Origin: Chryseobacterium bernardetii
GTDB lineage: Bacteria > Bacteroidota > Bacteroidia > Flavobacteriales > Weeksellaceae
Assembly (NCBI RefSeq): GCF_003815975.1
Contig: NZ_CP033932.1
Span: 1,054,001 to 1,118,000, forward strand
Reading direction: 5' to 3'
DNA length: 64,000 bases
Shown here: positions 1 to 10,850 of the stretch, one piece after another
How positions within the stretch are numbered: the first letter of the stretch is position 1
Layout: every line of letters starts with the position of its first letter
Translations under genes and position numbers: made by a program
Notes under the pieces: generated by a model
What the model saw: only the letters and a program-made list of their open reading frames with translations
What the model was told of the DNA's origin: nothing
Databases searched by the model: none

Positions 1-18
1 AATTTCAATTAAAATTAT

Positions 19-180
19 ATGAAAAATCTAAAAAAACTAAGAAAAGACCAATTAAAAGGTATTTCAGGAGGAGCTAATATTCCTGTTATTGAATATTGCA
101 TGTATTATTGTAATGGTACAGTAATTTGTGCTGCATGCAGCGATGATTTTAAATGCCCTGTTACAGCTGAAGAAATGTAA
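19..180 (+). CDS. GG-leader bacteriocin-like small peptide (53 aa)
   Basis: Short ORF too small for routine calling. Residues 1-18 form a basic leader rich in Lys and Leu that ends in the Gly-Gly motif ISGG, the cleavage signature of peptides exported by peptidase-containing ABC transporters. The remaining 35 residues carry five cysteines (27, 31, 37, 40, 46), the first two as CxxxC, suggesting disulfides or a modified peptide. A second gene with the same leader follows at 327. The leader matches the 'bacteriocin-like protein' family that is abundant in Chryseobacterium; activity is not proven for that family. No transporter or modification enzyme is in the window. A hairpin terminator follows at 203. 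Confidence 0.75.
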   Translation: MKNLKKLRKDQLKGISGGANIPVIEYCMYYCNGTVICAACSDDFKCPVTAEEM

Positions 181-202
181 TTTCAACTATTACAAGTTAA
201 TT

Positions 203-232
203 ATACCGTTTCAGCAGAAACGGTATTTTATT
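203..232 (+). terminator. Intrinsic terminator after first GG-leader peptide
   Basis: Perfect 10-bp stem ATACCGTTTC (203-212) and GAAACGGTAT (217-226) with a four-base loop, followed by a T-rich tail. It separates the two peptide genes into independent transcripts. Confidence 0.8.
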
Positions 233-326
233 TTCCGTTACTCAGGAATTAAAACAAAATAATAAACTTATAAACAACCACTTAAGTATTTTTTCATATC
301 TTTATTTAATCTCAAAATCAAATAAT

Positions 327-497
327 ATGAAAAACTTAAAAAAATTAAGCAAAGGTAAACTGAAAGTAATCTCCGGAGGGATAAGTTTTCCTTTTCCAGG
401 CGACTGTTTCTATGTGTGCAGTGATGGAATTCAGTATAAAGCACTATGCAGAATGGAGTTCATTTGTCCTGATGGCGAACAGCCTGTTATTTACTAA
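327..497 (+). CDS. GG-leader bacteriocin-like small peptide (56 aa)
   Basis: Paralogue of the peptide at 19-180. The 18-residue leader has the same layout (MKNLKKL at the start, ISGG at 15-18). The core has four cysteines (27, 31, 41, 47); Cys27 and Cys31 sit at the same positions as in the first peptide while the rest of the core differs. This is the expected pattern for a family with a conserved export leader and a fast-changing cargo. A bidirectional terminator follows directly. Function as an antimicrobial or signalling peptide is inferred from the leader type only. Confidence 0.75.
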   Translation: MKNLKKLSKGKLKVISGGISFPFPGDCFYVCSDGIQYKALCRMEFICPDGEQPVIY

Positions 498-503
498 AAT
501 AAC

Positions 504-530
504 AAAACGTTCCTTTTGGGGCGTTTTTCT
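504..530. terminator. Bidirectional terminator between convergent genes
   Basis: Hairpin AAAACGTTCC (504-513), TTTT loop, then the complementary arm 518-527 with two G-T pairs, followed by T-rich sequence on the plus strand; the minus-strand reading also runs into T-rich sequence. It serves the peptide gene and the convergent radical SAM gene. Confidence 0.75.
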
Positions 531-532
531 AT

Positions 533-1579
533 TTAATCAAACAACCTCAGCTGCTGATCCTTAGTTCCTGTAAAGTTGGCTGTTGATAGTTTAGGAAACT
601 CTTTTCCTTCAAAGAATCTCTTCCTTCCTACTTTAAAAGTGGTGTGTATCATTTCAGCAATATTCCCCTCGCCTCTTTGTCTTTCAAAATATCTTTTATC
701 ACCAAGTTTTCCTCCCCGCATAGAGCGGATCAGATTCAATACTTTCTGCGCCCGGTCTGGAAAATGAGCTTCAATCCAGTTAACAAAAACCGGCTCCACA
801 GTATCGTTTAACCTTACTAATGTATACCCAAAACCAGAGGCTCCTGCATCAGAAATAGACTTTAAAATAGTTAAAGGCTCATCACTGTTCAGCCCCGGAA
901 TAATAGGTGCTACCATGACGTGAACAGGAATTTTATTTTCGGAAAGGATTTCAATTGCCTTCAATTTATTGGGAGCAGAACTTGTTCTCGGCTCCATTTT
1001 CCGTCTTAGTTCTTCATTGATCGTAGGGATACTTAAAGAAACTGAGACAAGGTTTTGCTCAGCCATTGGTTTTAAAATATCCAAATCCCTCAATACCAAT
1101 GCATTTTTTGTCAGAATATTGACAGGATGTCTGTAAGCCATACAAACCTGCAGGAGTTTTCTTGTAATTTCAAATTGTCTTTCCGCAGGCTGGTAACAAT
1201 CTGTGTTCCCTGAAAGTAAAATAGGCGCCGCTTTATAGCCTCTTTTCTGAAAAAATTTCTCCAGCAGTTCAGGGGCGTTTTTCTTTACCATGATCTTTCT
1301 TTCAAAGTCAATTCCGGCACTGTAGCCCCAATATTCATGAGTAGGCCTGGCAAAGCAGTAAGAACAGCCATGCTCACATCCCTGATAAGGATTCATAGAA
1401 TATTCCATTGGCAGATCTTCACTTTTTACCTGATTCACAATAGTTTTCGGAAAAACTTCTGTAAAAGAAGTCTTCACAGCCTCGAAATCTTCATCTTCAG
1501 GCTCATAGGTATACCGGTCGAAACGGTTGATAACGTTTTGCTGAGCTCCCTGACCTTTTATGAAATTTTCGTTTGACAT
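533..1579 (-). CDS. PA0069-type radical SAM protein (SplB-like)
   Basis: 348-residue protein with the radical SAM 4Fe-4S motif CEHGCSYCFAR near residues 68-78, matching the CxxxCxxC pattern, preceded by MNPYQGC. This arrangement is that of the COG1533 / PA0069 family, related in sequence to spore photoproduct lyase. The downstream (b/a)6-barrel features are visible as LLSGNTDCYQPAER and the PRTSSAPNKLKAI segment. The family's reaction is not established, so only the chemistry class (SAM cleavage by an iron-sulfur cluster) can be stated. It stands alone on the minus strand between terminators and is complete. Confidence 0.85.
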   Translation of the reverse strand: MSNENFIKGQGAQQNVINRFDRYTYEPEDEDFEAVKTSFTEVFPKTIVNQVKSEDLPMEYSMNPYQGCEHGCSYCFARPTHEYWGYSAGIDFERKIMVKKNAPELLEKFFQKRGYKAAPILLSGNTDCYQPAERQFEITRKLLQVCMAYRHPVNILTKNALVLRDLDILKPMAEQNLVSVSLSIPTINEELRRKMEPRTSSAPNKLKAIEILSENKIPVHVMVAPIIPGLNSDEPLTILKSISDAGASGFGYTLVRLNDTVEPVFVNWIEAHFPDRAQKVLNLIRSMRGGKLGDKRYFERQRGEGNIAEMIHTTFKVGRKRFFEGKEFPKLSTANFTGTKDQQLRLFD

Positions 1580-1641
1580 TCTGATATAAAATTAGAATGG
1601 ATTTCTTATAAAATAATGAACTTTAACACTTAAGTTTTCCA

Positions 1642-1677
1642 CAAAAAAAATCCAACACTTTCAAAAGCGTTGGATTT
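1642..1677 (-). terminator. Intrinsic terminator for small membrane protein gene
   Basis: Stem AAATCCAAC (1648-1656) with GTTGGATTT (1669-1677), an inner CTTT/AAAG helix, and a run of eight A on the plus strand that reads as the U tract for minus-strand transcripts. Confidence 0.8.
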
Positions 1678-1702
1678 AAACATAATTTAATATTTTTTTT
1701 TA

Positions 1703-1897
1703 CTACTTCAGCGCGTAAAATTCCACTCCGTGTGTTTCGTCGTCGTGGCTTTTTTCATCAAAGTGTCGGTGATAGTCTGAATAACTGTCACTATATTTTT
1801 TATCTTTTTTAGTCAATATTTTTTTGATGCTTATTAAACTTAATACTGCCAAAAGACCAACTCCCCCTGCCAGTAAAACTCCAACTTCTTTTTTCAT
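1703..1897 (-). CDS. Small single-pass membrane protein, unknown function
   Basis: 64 residues. One hydrophobic helix lies at about residues 5-24 and begins with a glycine-rich stretch (LLAGGVGLL); it is followed by a Lys-rich stop-transfer segment and a hydrophilic His/Asp/Glu/Ser-rich tail. I recognise no family. A clean terminator directly downstream and a divergent gene at 2072 support it as a real short transcription unit rather than a chance ORF. Confidence 0.6.
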   Translation of the reverse strand: MKKEVGVLLAGGVGLLAVLSLISIKKILTKKDKKYSDSYSDYHRHFDEKSHDDETHGVEFYALK

Positions 1898-2071
1898 ATT
1901 TTCTTTGATTTATTGAGATGAGTATTGCAAAAAGTGTACCTATTTTACCTTTCCGAATTATAAATTTTGTTAACATTAAACACTGTTTTTAAGAAAATTA
2001 TAATCTGCTATTTTTCTTATCTTTAGAAAAGCAATGGTTTAATTATTGTACTTATCAACAAAAATATTATT

Positions 2072-2422
2072 ATGGAAAATCCAGAAAACATCGATCAAAT
2101 GACTACCCTGAGCCAGGTTATGAAAAAGCTCTCTGAAAGAGGAATACAAAGGGAATTCAGAATGAATGAAAACTGTGAGATGAAATTTGAGAATTCTGAA
2201 AAAATTTATCAGCCTTCCGAATTGACTATTTTAAAAACCTATCGTTTCGAAGGAGACAGCAATCCGGATGACAATGCCGTATTGTATGTAGTAAAAGATG
2301 ATGCCGGAAACCGCGGAATGATCATTGATTCCTATGGGGCAGACAGCAATTACCCAGGTGAAAAGTTTGATGAATTCCTTAGAGACATCCCCGTTCATGA
2401 AAGTGATGAATTCAATTTTTAA
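2072..2422 (+). CDS. Conserved hypothetical protein, 116 aa
   Basis: Soluble, acidic protein without signal peptide. It begins with a helical segment (TLSQVMKKLSERGIQREF), followed by a beta-rich region containing RFEGDSNPDDNAVLYVV and GMIIDSYGADSN. This pattern is widespread in Bacteroidota, where homologues are often labelled 'phosphoribosylpyrophosphate synthetase'; at 116 residues and without a PRPP-binding motif it cannot be a real PRPP synthetase, so that label should not be copied. The function is unknown. It is a single gene divergent from the small membrane protein, with a long inverted repeat downstream. Confidence 0.65.
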   Translation: MENPENIDQMTTLSQVMKKLSERGIQREFRMNENCEMKFENSEKIYQPSELTILKTYRFEGDSNPDDNAVLYVVKDDAGNRGMIIDSYGADSNYPGEKFDEFLRDIPVHESDEFNF

Positions 2423-2442
2423 ATATCAAATAACAATATTGA

Positions 2443-2538
2443 TTTTTTAAACCATTAAGGCTGTTTCAATTAAAATAAAATTGATTTTACTTCTATTAAA
2501 AAAATCAGTTTACGGTTACACTTTAATGGTTTAAAAAA
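2443..2538. repeat. Long inverted repeat between convergent genes (AACCATTAA family)
   Basis: Perfect 16-bp arms: TTTTTTAAACCATTAA at 2443-2458 and its complement at 2523-2538, with a 64-base loop that contains a further imperfect helix (AAATTGATTTT against AAAAATCAGTTT). It ends two bases before the stop codon of the minus-strand AsmA-like gene, so it probably acts as a two-way terminator. A shorter, related AACCA..TAAGA hairpin occurs at 27012-27045. Confidence 0.7.
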
Positions 2539-2539
2539 A

Positions 2540-5194
2540 TTATTTCTCTTCAGAGTTATCTTTCTTTTTAAAAATACCGTTTAAGAATCCTTTTTTCTCC
2601 TTTTTCTCTTCAGATGGAGAGGGATTCTTTTTATTTTTGATTTCCTCTTTAATATCTTTTACAGACTGCTTCATCTCCTTCACTGAAGAAACTGCATTTT
2701 TAACTTTCTGTTCGGTTTTTTCAACATTTTTTCCAATAAGAGTCTTTTTCAATCCCTGCTCAATTCCCTTCCAGAAAAGGTTAAAGAAGGATTTTGTAGG
2801 ATCACGCTCCACATTTTCTACCGTTACTGATTCCGGATACTTCCCAGAGTCTGATTTTAAAAAGACATTTGCAACTGCTGTTAAAAAGCCTTTTTTCTCA
2901 TGGTTATTTTTATTCAGGACAGCTATCTTCAAATCTTTATGTTTCAAATTAAATGTTCCGTGCAATCCGGCAGGATTTCCTTTGAAACTGAATAACATTT
3001 CCTGAATAGTTCCCGCCGTAGCTGTCACATGCAGATAAGGCCTGATGAACGGATTAATTCCATTTGCCGGAAGGTTTGTGGTCTTTCCTGAAATCATAAA
3101 AGCATCATGCTGATCTGCAACATCAAAGCCCCATTTTACAGAAAGCGGTGATAAGTTCATGAACGAACAGTTGATATTGATATCTACCCTGGTAGGTTTT
3201 CCTTTTGCCTTCGCTGAATTCAGGTTCTTAACATTCATATTAAAATTACTGAATGTGAGTTTACCCGGTCCCATACTTTCCGGGGTATCTTCTTCATATA
3301 CCAAAACTGAGTTCTTCAGATCAAGCGTATTGATGTTCATAGGAATTTTAATGGACCGAAGCATTTTAGAATACAGTGCTTTTACTTTCGGATCATCCTT
3401 TGGAATCTTACTTCTGAATATATTGGCATCCGCAGATTGGATCACAACATGGGAGGCATTGATAAACTTATGATTTGAAAATAGCTCCCAGTCTCCTTCA
3501 GCAGTAACCTGTCCTGCTTTCAAATCGTACAGATCCCTTTCCACAGGTATCATTTTGATAAACTGATTTCTCGAAACGAGAGGTTTCATCGCAAAACTAT
3601 TGATCTGAATTCTGTTCTTATTCAGCTTCAAGAGTCCAACACTGATATGATAAAACTGTGTTCTATAAGCAAAATTCCGGGTTGTCAGAAAATAATCTTT
3701 TATTGTAAAAGAGAGACCTTTATCATTAAATTCCGGACCAATTTTAATGCCGTTTACAGTAGCATTCAGGTCATGAAAAGCCAATGGCTCTTTTCCTTTA
3801 TCGTAGATAAGATTCGAGTTCTTAAAAGAAAGTTTCCTTACAATGATAGATTGTATAATACCGGGATTAGTATTTTTCTTTGGCTTATGATCTCCAGCAT
3901 TTATGGTTCCGTTTGCATTTTCAACCAGAATGTCCTTAATGTCTAGATTCAGTTTTTTATTAATGAATTCCAGCTTATTGATATTAAAAGCAATATGACT
4001 GGATTTTAAATCCATTGTTGTTTTTGTGTTGTCTGGAGAACCCGGAGAAAATGAAAGATCTCTGATTTCGCCGTTAGTCGGCTTTAAAGCAGCAATTCCA
4101 ATAGCAATATTCTGATGATCAGCATATACGATATCCCTTCCGGAAAATGTAAAATCCTTATATCCAACCGGAACTATCTGCTCAGAAGTTTCTTTATTAA
4201 ACACTAATTTATTGATATTCAAACTCATGTTTCCTGCAGATAAAAGCCTGCTTCCATCCGCCTTGTTAATTTGGGCTGCAGCATTTTTAAGTTTAACATT
4301 CTCCAAATTAACCTCAAAGTCAGATTTCTTCTTTTCCTTCTTAACATTCTTCACCCCGGTATTATATACTGTAAAAACCGGGTTTTGAAAATCTGCATCT
4401 GCAAGAGACACTTTATTTTTAGTCAGAAGCACATCTTTGAATTCCATTTTGGGGATAGTAAATTCAAAAAGCTGAGTTTTTTTAGGATAAAACCTTTTAA
4501 ACTGAGCAAAAGACAATAATGGAATCAACTTAAAATTCTGAACAACCATCTGCCCATCTGTTGTATTGATGGAACGGATGGTAATGGCATATACATCATC
4601 CGGTCTGAAAAAGAAGTTCTGTCCTTTAATGCTGTATCTGTCAAAAACAACAGGCAGTTTATCTTCTACAGATTCTTCCGTCATCTGCAGGTTCTCCACC
4701 AACAGATCCAGTTTCTCTACGGATAGAAATTTCTGTTTAGTATGCCTGAAAATAGTAACTTTTCCTTCATTGATCCTGATGTTTTCAAATAAGAAAGGAT
4801 TCCTTTTTTTTCCCGTTTTTTGGTCTACAGGTTTTGCCAGAATAATGTTCAGATTGGGTTTTGCCAGTAATAAGTCTGAGGAACTTATTGTTTTATTAAA
4901 AATCGCATCATAGATCCCGAATCGGCTGACCTTTAGTGTATCAATAGTCCCCTGTAACCCAATAACATTAGTATTCTGCGGATCTTTACTGTTTACGGAA
5001 ATCCCCGTTGCCAGTATATTTCCTGTACTTAGATCAACATCCAGACTTTTGTAAGAGACTTTATAGTCCGTATTGTTTTTGATATACGCCGGAAGTTGGG
5101 TTTTAAGCCAGAAATTCAGTCCGAAGTTAGCGGCCAGTAGAAGCCCTGCCAGGATTCCGAAGCTGATTAGTAGTCTTTTAACCCATTTTTTCAT
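2540..5194 (-). CDS. AsmA-like / intermembrane bridge protein (884 aa)
   Basis: Large protein with one N-terminal membrane anchor (about residues 9-29) followed by a long beta-rich region of repeating KLxFxNxxL...I.AxG units, typical of AsmA and DUF748/TamB-like proteins that form a hydrophobic groove spanning the periplasm. Family knowledge suggests a role in lipid movement or outer-membrane assembly. The final ~90 residues are a Lys/Glu-rich, probably coiled-coil segment (KNAVSSVKEMKQSVKDIKEE), unlike the usual AsmA C-terminus. It lies 31 bp downstream of the DUF2797 gene in the same direction and is probably cotranscribed with it. Confidence 0.7.
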   Translation of the reverse strand: MKKWVKRLLISFGILAGLLLAANFGLNFWLKTQLPAYIKNNTDYKVSYKSLDVDLSTGNILATGISVNSKDPQNTNVIGLQGTIDTLKVSRFGIYDAIFNKTISSSDLLLAKPNLNIILAKPVDQKTGKKRNPFLFENIRINEGKVTIFRHTKQKFLSVEKLDLLVENLQMTEESVEDKLPVVFDRYSIKGQNFFFRPDDVYAITIRSINTTDGQMVVQNFKLIPLLSFAQFKRFYPKKTQLFEFTIPKMEFKDVLLTKNKVSLADADFQNPVFTVYNTGVKNVKKEKKKSDFEVNLENVKLKNAAAQINKADGSRLLSAGNMSLNINKLVFNKETSEQIVPVGYKDFTFSGRDIVYADHQNIAIGIAALKPTNGEIRDLSFSPGSPDNTKTTMDLKSSHIAFNINKLEFINKKLNLDIKDILVENANGTINAGDHKPKKNTNPGIIQSIIVRKLSFKNSNLIYDKGKEPLAFHDLNATVNGIKIGPEFNDKGLSFTIKDYFLTTRNFAYRTQFYHISVGLLKLNKNRIQINSFAMKPLVSRNQFIKMIPVERDLYDLKAGQVTAEGDWELFSNHKFINASHVVIQSADANIFRSKIPKDDPKVKALYSKMLRSIKIPMNINTLDLKNSVLVYEEDTPESMGPGKLTFSNFNMNVKNLNSAKAKGKPTRVDININCSFMNLSPLSVKWGFDVADQHDAFMISGKTTNLPANGINPFIRPYLHVTATAGTIQEMLFSFKGNPAGLHGTFNLKHKDLKIAVLNKNNHEKKGFLTAVANVFLKSDSGKYPESVTVENVERDPTKSFFNLFWKGIEQGLKKTLIGKNVEKTEQKVKNAVSSVKEMKQSVKDIKEEIKNKKNPSPSEEKKEKKGFLNGIFKKKDNSEEK

Positions 5195-5225
5195 ATTTGT
5201 GATTTGGTTGAATGTTCGGATAAGA

Positions 5226-6023
5226 TTAATTTTTGATTTCCAATTCTATCACATAGCCTTCATGCCCTCTTACATTGATGAAATTCCCACCTTCAAATCC
5301 AAGATACTGTCCTTTCACTCCGGTAAGTCTTCCGGAAAATTCAGGTTTCTTATCTAATGTAAATGAAGTAACCTTTTCTGGTTTTTCAAAAGGATAATCA
5401 AACCTCCACAGTTCTTCCCCTTCACTGTAGAATTTCTGGAAATCCTCAGGGAAATGTTCCTTGATCTTTTGCCTGAAATCTGCAAGATCTACTTCATCTT
5501 CAAAATCATCCTGAAGCATCTTTCTCCAGTTTGTTTTATCTGCTAAATGTTCTTTTAATGCAACTTCTATCATTCCCGCTTCATAACGGTTTTCAGTTCT
5601 GGCAATAGGCAAGGCAAAAGTAGCCCCCTGATCAATCCATCTTGTAGGAATCTGTGTATTTCTGGTCACTCCTACCTTCACGTCCCCGGTATAGGCCAGG
5701 TAAACCGTGTGAGGCTGAAGCTGAATTTCTTTTTCCACTTCCAGGTCTCGTTCTGCAACTCCTAAATGGGCAGTAGAAAGCTCCGGACGGATAATCGTAT
5801 CACTGGCATAAGGACTTTCAAAAAAACAGTTTTTACAGAAACCCATCCGATAAACAGGCTTATTTTCGCCACAGTTTACACATTGAAACCCAACATGCTT
5901 AATGCTTAATTCCTTCCCTAATAACTCATTAATATGAATCAGATCTCCTGAAAGATTCAGATAATATTGAATGGGTTTAGCATCATAGCTTATCATTTTT
6001 AAAATTTGCCCTTGAAACTGCAT
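5226..6023 (-). CDS. DUF2797 protein with zinc knuckle and GIY-YIG-like core
   Basis: 265 residues matching DUF2797. Around residues 47-66 there are two CxxC pairs (CVNC and CKNC), consistent with one bound zinc. After that comes VYLAYTGDVKVGVTR, RWIDQGA and, further on, EAGMIEVALKEHL. The order of a VY strand, a KVGvTR strand-turn, an Arg and a later Glu resembles the GIY-YIG nuclease layout; this resemblance is my inference from the sequence. No biochemical function is established. First gene of a probable two-gene unit with the AsmA-like protein. Confidence 0.75.
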   Translation of the reverse strand: MQFQGQILKMISYDAKPIQYYLNLSGDLIHINELLGKELSIKHVGFQCVNCGENKPVYRMGFCKNCFFESPYASDTIIRPELSTAHLGVAERDLEVEKEIQLQPHTVYLAYTGDVKVGVTRNTQIPTRWIDQGATFALPIARTENRYEAGMIEVALKEHLADKTNWRKMLQDDFEDEVDLADFRQKIKEHFPEDFQKFYSEGEELWRFDYPFEKPEKVTSFTLDKKPEFSGRLTGVKGQYLGFEGGNFINVRGHEGYVIELEIKN

Positions 6024-6086
6024 ATTATATTTATATTACTTTTTTACGTAAATTTAATGATTATATTTTTCAAAAAGTAAAATTTA

Positions 6087-6094
6087 TATTTTTG
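6087..6094 (+). promoter_or_regulatory. -7 promoter element of the epimerase gene
   Basis: TATTTTTG matches the Bacteroidota -7 element TAnnTTTG. It ends 19 bases before the ATG at 6114, giving a leader of about 15 bases and supporting that start. Confidence 0.55.
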
Positions 6095-6113
6095 TATCCA
6101 TAAAAAACCATTG

Positions 6114-7142
6114 ATGATTTATCTTGTAACAGGCGGTAGCGGGTTCATCGGTTCCCATTTAGTTGAACAATTATTAAAAAATGGACATTCTGTCATAAAC
6201 ATTGACAATTTTGATGATTTCTATAGCTATCAGGTAAAAATTAAAAATACTTTAGAGTCTATTGATAAAATTTCGGATTTTGAATTTTCAGATAAAGAAA
6301 CTGATATTCAGCGTCTGGTTTCCCTCTCTCATTCTGAAAAATATACCCTCTATTATCAGGATATCAGAGATAAAAAAGGCCTTGAAGATATTTTCAGAAA
6401 CCATTCTATCGATATGGTGATCCACCTGGCAGCATTGGCCGGTGTTCGTCCCTCTATTGAAAGGCCTTTGGAGTATGAAGAAGTCAACATCCGTGGCACC
6501 ATGAACCTTTGGGAGTTGTGTAAGGATTTTAATATTAAAAAATTCATTTGTGCATCTTCATCAAGTGTTTACGGAAACAATGAAAAGGTTCCTTTTACAG
6601 AAACCGACAATGTAGACAACCCTATTTCTCCTTATGCCGCAACAAAGAAATGCGGAGAAATTCTTGGCCATGTTTATCATAACCTTTATCATATCGATAT
6701 GATCCAGCTCAGGTTCTTTACCGTATATGGGCCAAGGCAGCGGCCGGACCTTGCTATCCATAAGTTTACAAAACTTATTTCAGAAGGTATAGAAATTCCT
6801 TTTTATGGTGATGGTACAACTGCCAGAGATTATACGTATATTGATGATATTATTGATGGGGTTACCAAATCTATTCTATATCTGGAAAACAATTCCAATA
6901 TATACGAAATCCTTAATTTAGGAGAAAATCAGGTGGTTACCTTAACGGAAATGGTAGCTGCAATAGAAAATGCCTTAAAAATGCCTGCCATCAGAAAAAT
7001 TCTGCCAATGCAGCCGGGAGATGTCACAAAAACCAATGCCGATATTACCCGGGCGAAGACTTTAATAGGGTATAAACCTGACACAGACTTCCAAAATGGC
7101 ATAAAAAAATTTGTGGAATGGTTTTTGAGAAAACGACAATAA
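6114..7142 (+). CDS. NAD-dependent sugar-nucleotide epimerase (UDP-glucuronate 4-epimerase-like)
   Basis: Extended short-chain dehydrogenase of 342 residues. The NAD-binding motif TGGSGFIGSH is at residues 6-15. The catalytic Tyr-Lys pair is in SPYAATKK, with the active-site Ser/Thr in SSSSVYG. RFFTVYGPRQRPD and the later DYTYIDDI are typical of UDP-glucuronate 4-epimerases and related GalE-type enzymes, so a role in making precursors of capsule or surface glycans is likely; exact substrate is not certain. I chose the ATG at 6114 because a TTG three bases upstream is the only earlier start and the promoter spacing fits. No other glycan genes adjoin it. Confidence 0.85.
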   Translation: MIYLVTGGSGFIGSHLVEQLLKNGHSVINIDNFDDFYSYQVKIKNTLESIDKISDFEFSDKETDIQRLVSLSHSEKYTLYYQDIRDKKGLEDIFRNHSIDMVIHLAALAGVRPSIERPLEYEEVNIRGTMNLWELCKDFNIKKFICASSSSVYGNNEKVPFTETDNVDNPISPYAATKKCGEILGHVYHNLYHIDMIQLRFFTVYGPRQRPDLAIHKFTKLISEGIEIPFYGDGTTARDYTYIDDIIDGVTKSILYLENNSNIYEILNLGENQVVTLTEMVAAIENALKMPAIRKILPMQPGDVTKTNADITRAKTLIGYKPDTDFQNGIKKFVEWFLRKRQ

Positions 7143-7253
7143 GTAAATTACTGACATGGCTGTCATGCAGTTGGTGACAGTGATTTATAAGAAAATATTA
7201 TAAAAAGAATTGAAAATCAAGTATAAAAAAGTTTATTATACAACCTATTTTTA

Positions 7254-7261
7254 TACTTTTG
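7254..7261 (+). promoter_or_regulatory. -7 promoter element of the DUF2795 gene
   Basis: TACTTTTG fits TAnnTTTG and lies 17 bases before the ATG at 7279. Confidence 0.55.
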
Positions 7262-7278
7262 CAAAAAATTAGAAAATT

Positions 7279-7500
7279 ATGTACTGGACATTAGAATTAG
7301 CTTCATATCTAAGTGACGCACCTTGGCCAATGACAAAAGCAGAGCTTATTGACTACGCAATCAGAACTGGTGCACCTATGGAAGTAGTAGAAAACCTTCA
7401 GGCAATTGAAGATGAAGGAGAAATTTATGAATCTATTGAGGAGGTTTGGAGCGACTATCCAACCGACGAGGACTTCCTTTGGAACGAGGACGAATATTAA
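7279..7500 (+). CDS. DUF2795 domain-containing small protein
   Basis: 73 residues, strongly acidic. The ASYLSDAPWPMTKAELIDYA segment and the later PMEVVENLQAI helix match the DUF2795 family, which is small, soluble and of unknown function and common upstream of secA in flavobacteria. The C-terminal 20 residues are almost entirely acidic and aromatic (EEVWSDYPTDEDFLWNEDEY). Own promoter upstream; the GC-heptamer repeat separates it from secA. Confidence 0.8.
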   Translation: MYWTLELASYLSDAPWPMTKAELIDYAIRTGAPMEVVENLQAIEDEGEIYESIEEVWSDYPTDEDFLWNEDEY

Positions 7501-7504
7501 TAAA

Positions 7505-7620
7505 GCGATAAGCTTTAGGCTGCAGGCTTAGAGCTTTTTTGCCCTTTTTTATATATTAACTACACGATAAGCGTGTCATTAAAACGCTTAAAGCATCTTG
7601 CATTAAGCATAAAGCAAAAA
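7505..7620 (+). repeat. GC-phased heptamer hairpin array upstream of secA
   Basis: Two runs of five contiguous heptamers, all beginning with GC: first run 7505-7539 (GCGATAA to GCTTTTT), second run 7586-7620 (GCTTAAA to GCAAAAA). Between them is a 5-bp apical stem ACACG/CGTGT (7562-7566, 7572-7576) with loop ATAAG. Because both runs keep GC every seven bases, the two arms can pair at each GC step although the five variable bases match only partly. It begins right after the DUF2795 stop codon and ends four bases before the secA ATG. Confidence 0.7.
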
Positions 7621-7624
7621 ATTT

Positions 7625-10699
<3,075 letters not shown>

Positions 10700-10723
10700 G
10701 AAATAATTAATGATATTATTAAG

Positions 10724-10757
10724 AAACCGCTCTGGCATTGCCCGGAGCGGTTTTTTA
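10724..10757 (+). terminator. secA terminator
   Basis: Stem AAACCGCTC (10724-10732) with GAGCGGTTT (10745-10753), continuing into six T. Confidence 0.85.
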
Positions 10758-10825
10758 TTGTGGAATGTATAATAATTTTATGATAAATATCAACATTGTT
10801 TTTTATTTAGAATAGTTAAAAACAA

Positions 10826-10833
10826 TATATTTG
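10826..10833 (+). promoter_or_regulatory. -7 promoter element of the iron-uptake operon
   Basis: TATATTTG matches TAnnTTTG and lies 17 bases before the first receptor ATG. Just upstream, TTTAGAATAGTTAAA (around 10806-10820) is an imperfect AT-rich dyad that could be a Fur-type operator, but it is too degenerate to call. Confidence 0.5.
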
Positions 10834-10850
10834 CATAAAATTTTGCTTTC

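Noticed and set aside
2072..2422. Phosphoribosylpyrophosphate synthetase
   Set aside because: Name used for homologues in databases, but the protein is far too short and lacks PRPP and ATP motifs.
7505..7620. CRISPR array
   Set aside because: Units are seven bases long and degenerate with no spacers; no cas genes are nearby.
10800..10825. Fur box upstream of the iron operon
   Set aside because: The AT-rich dyad TTTAGAATAGTTAAA is too imperfect to distinguish from background in this AT-rich DNA.
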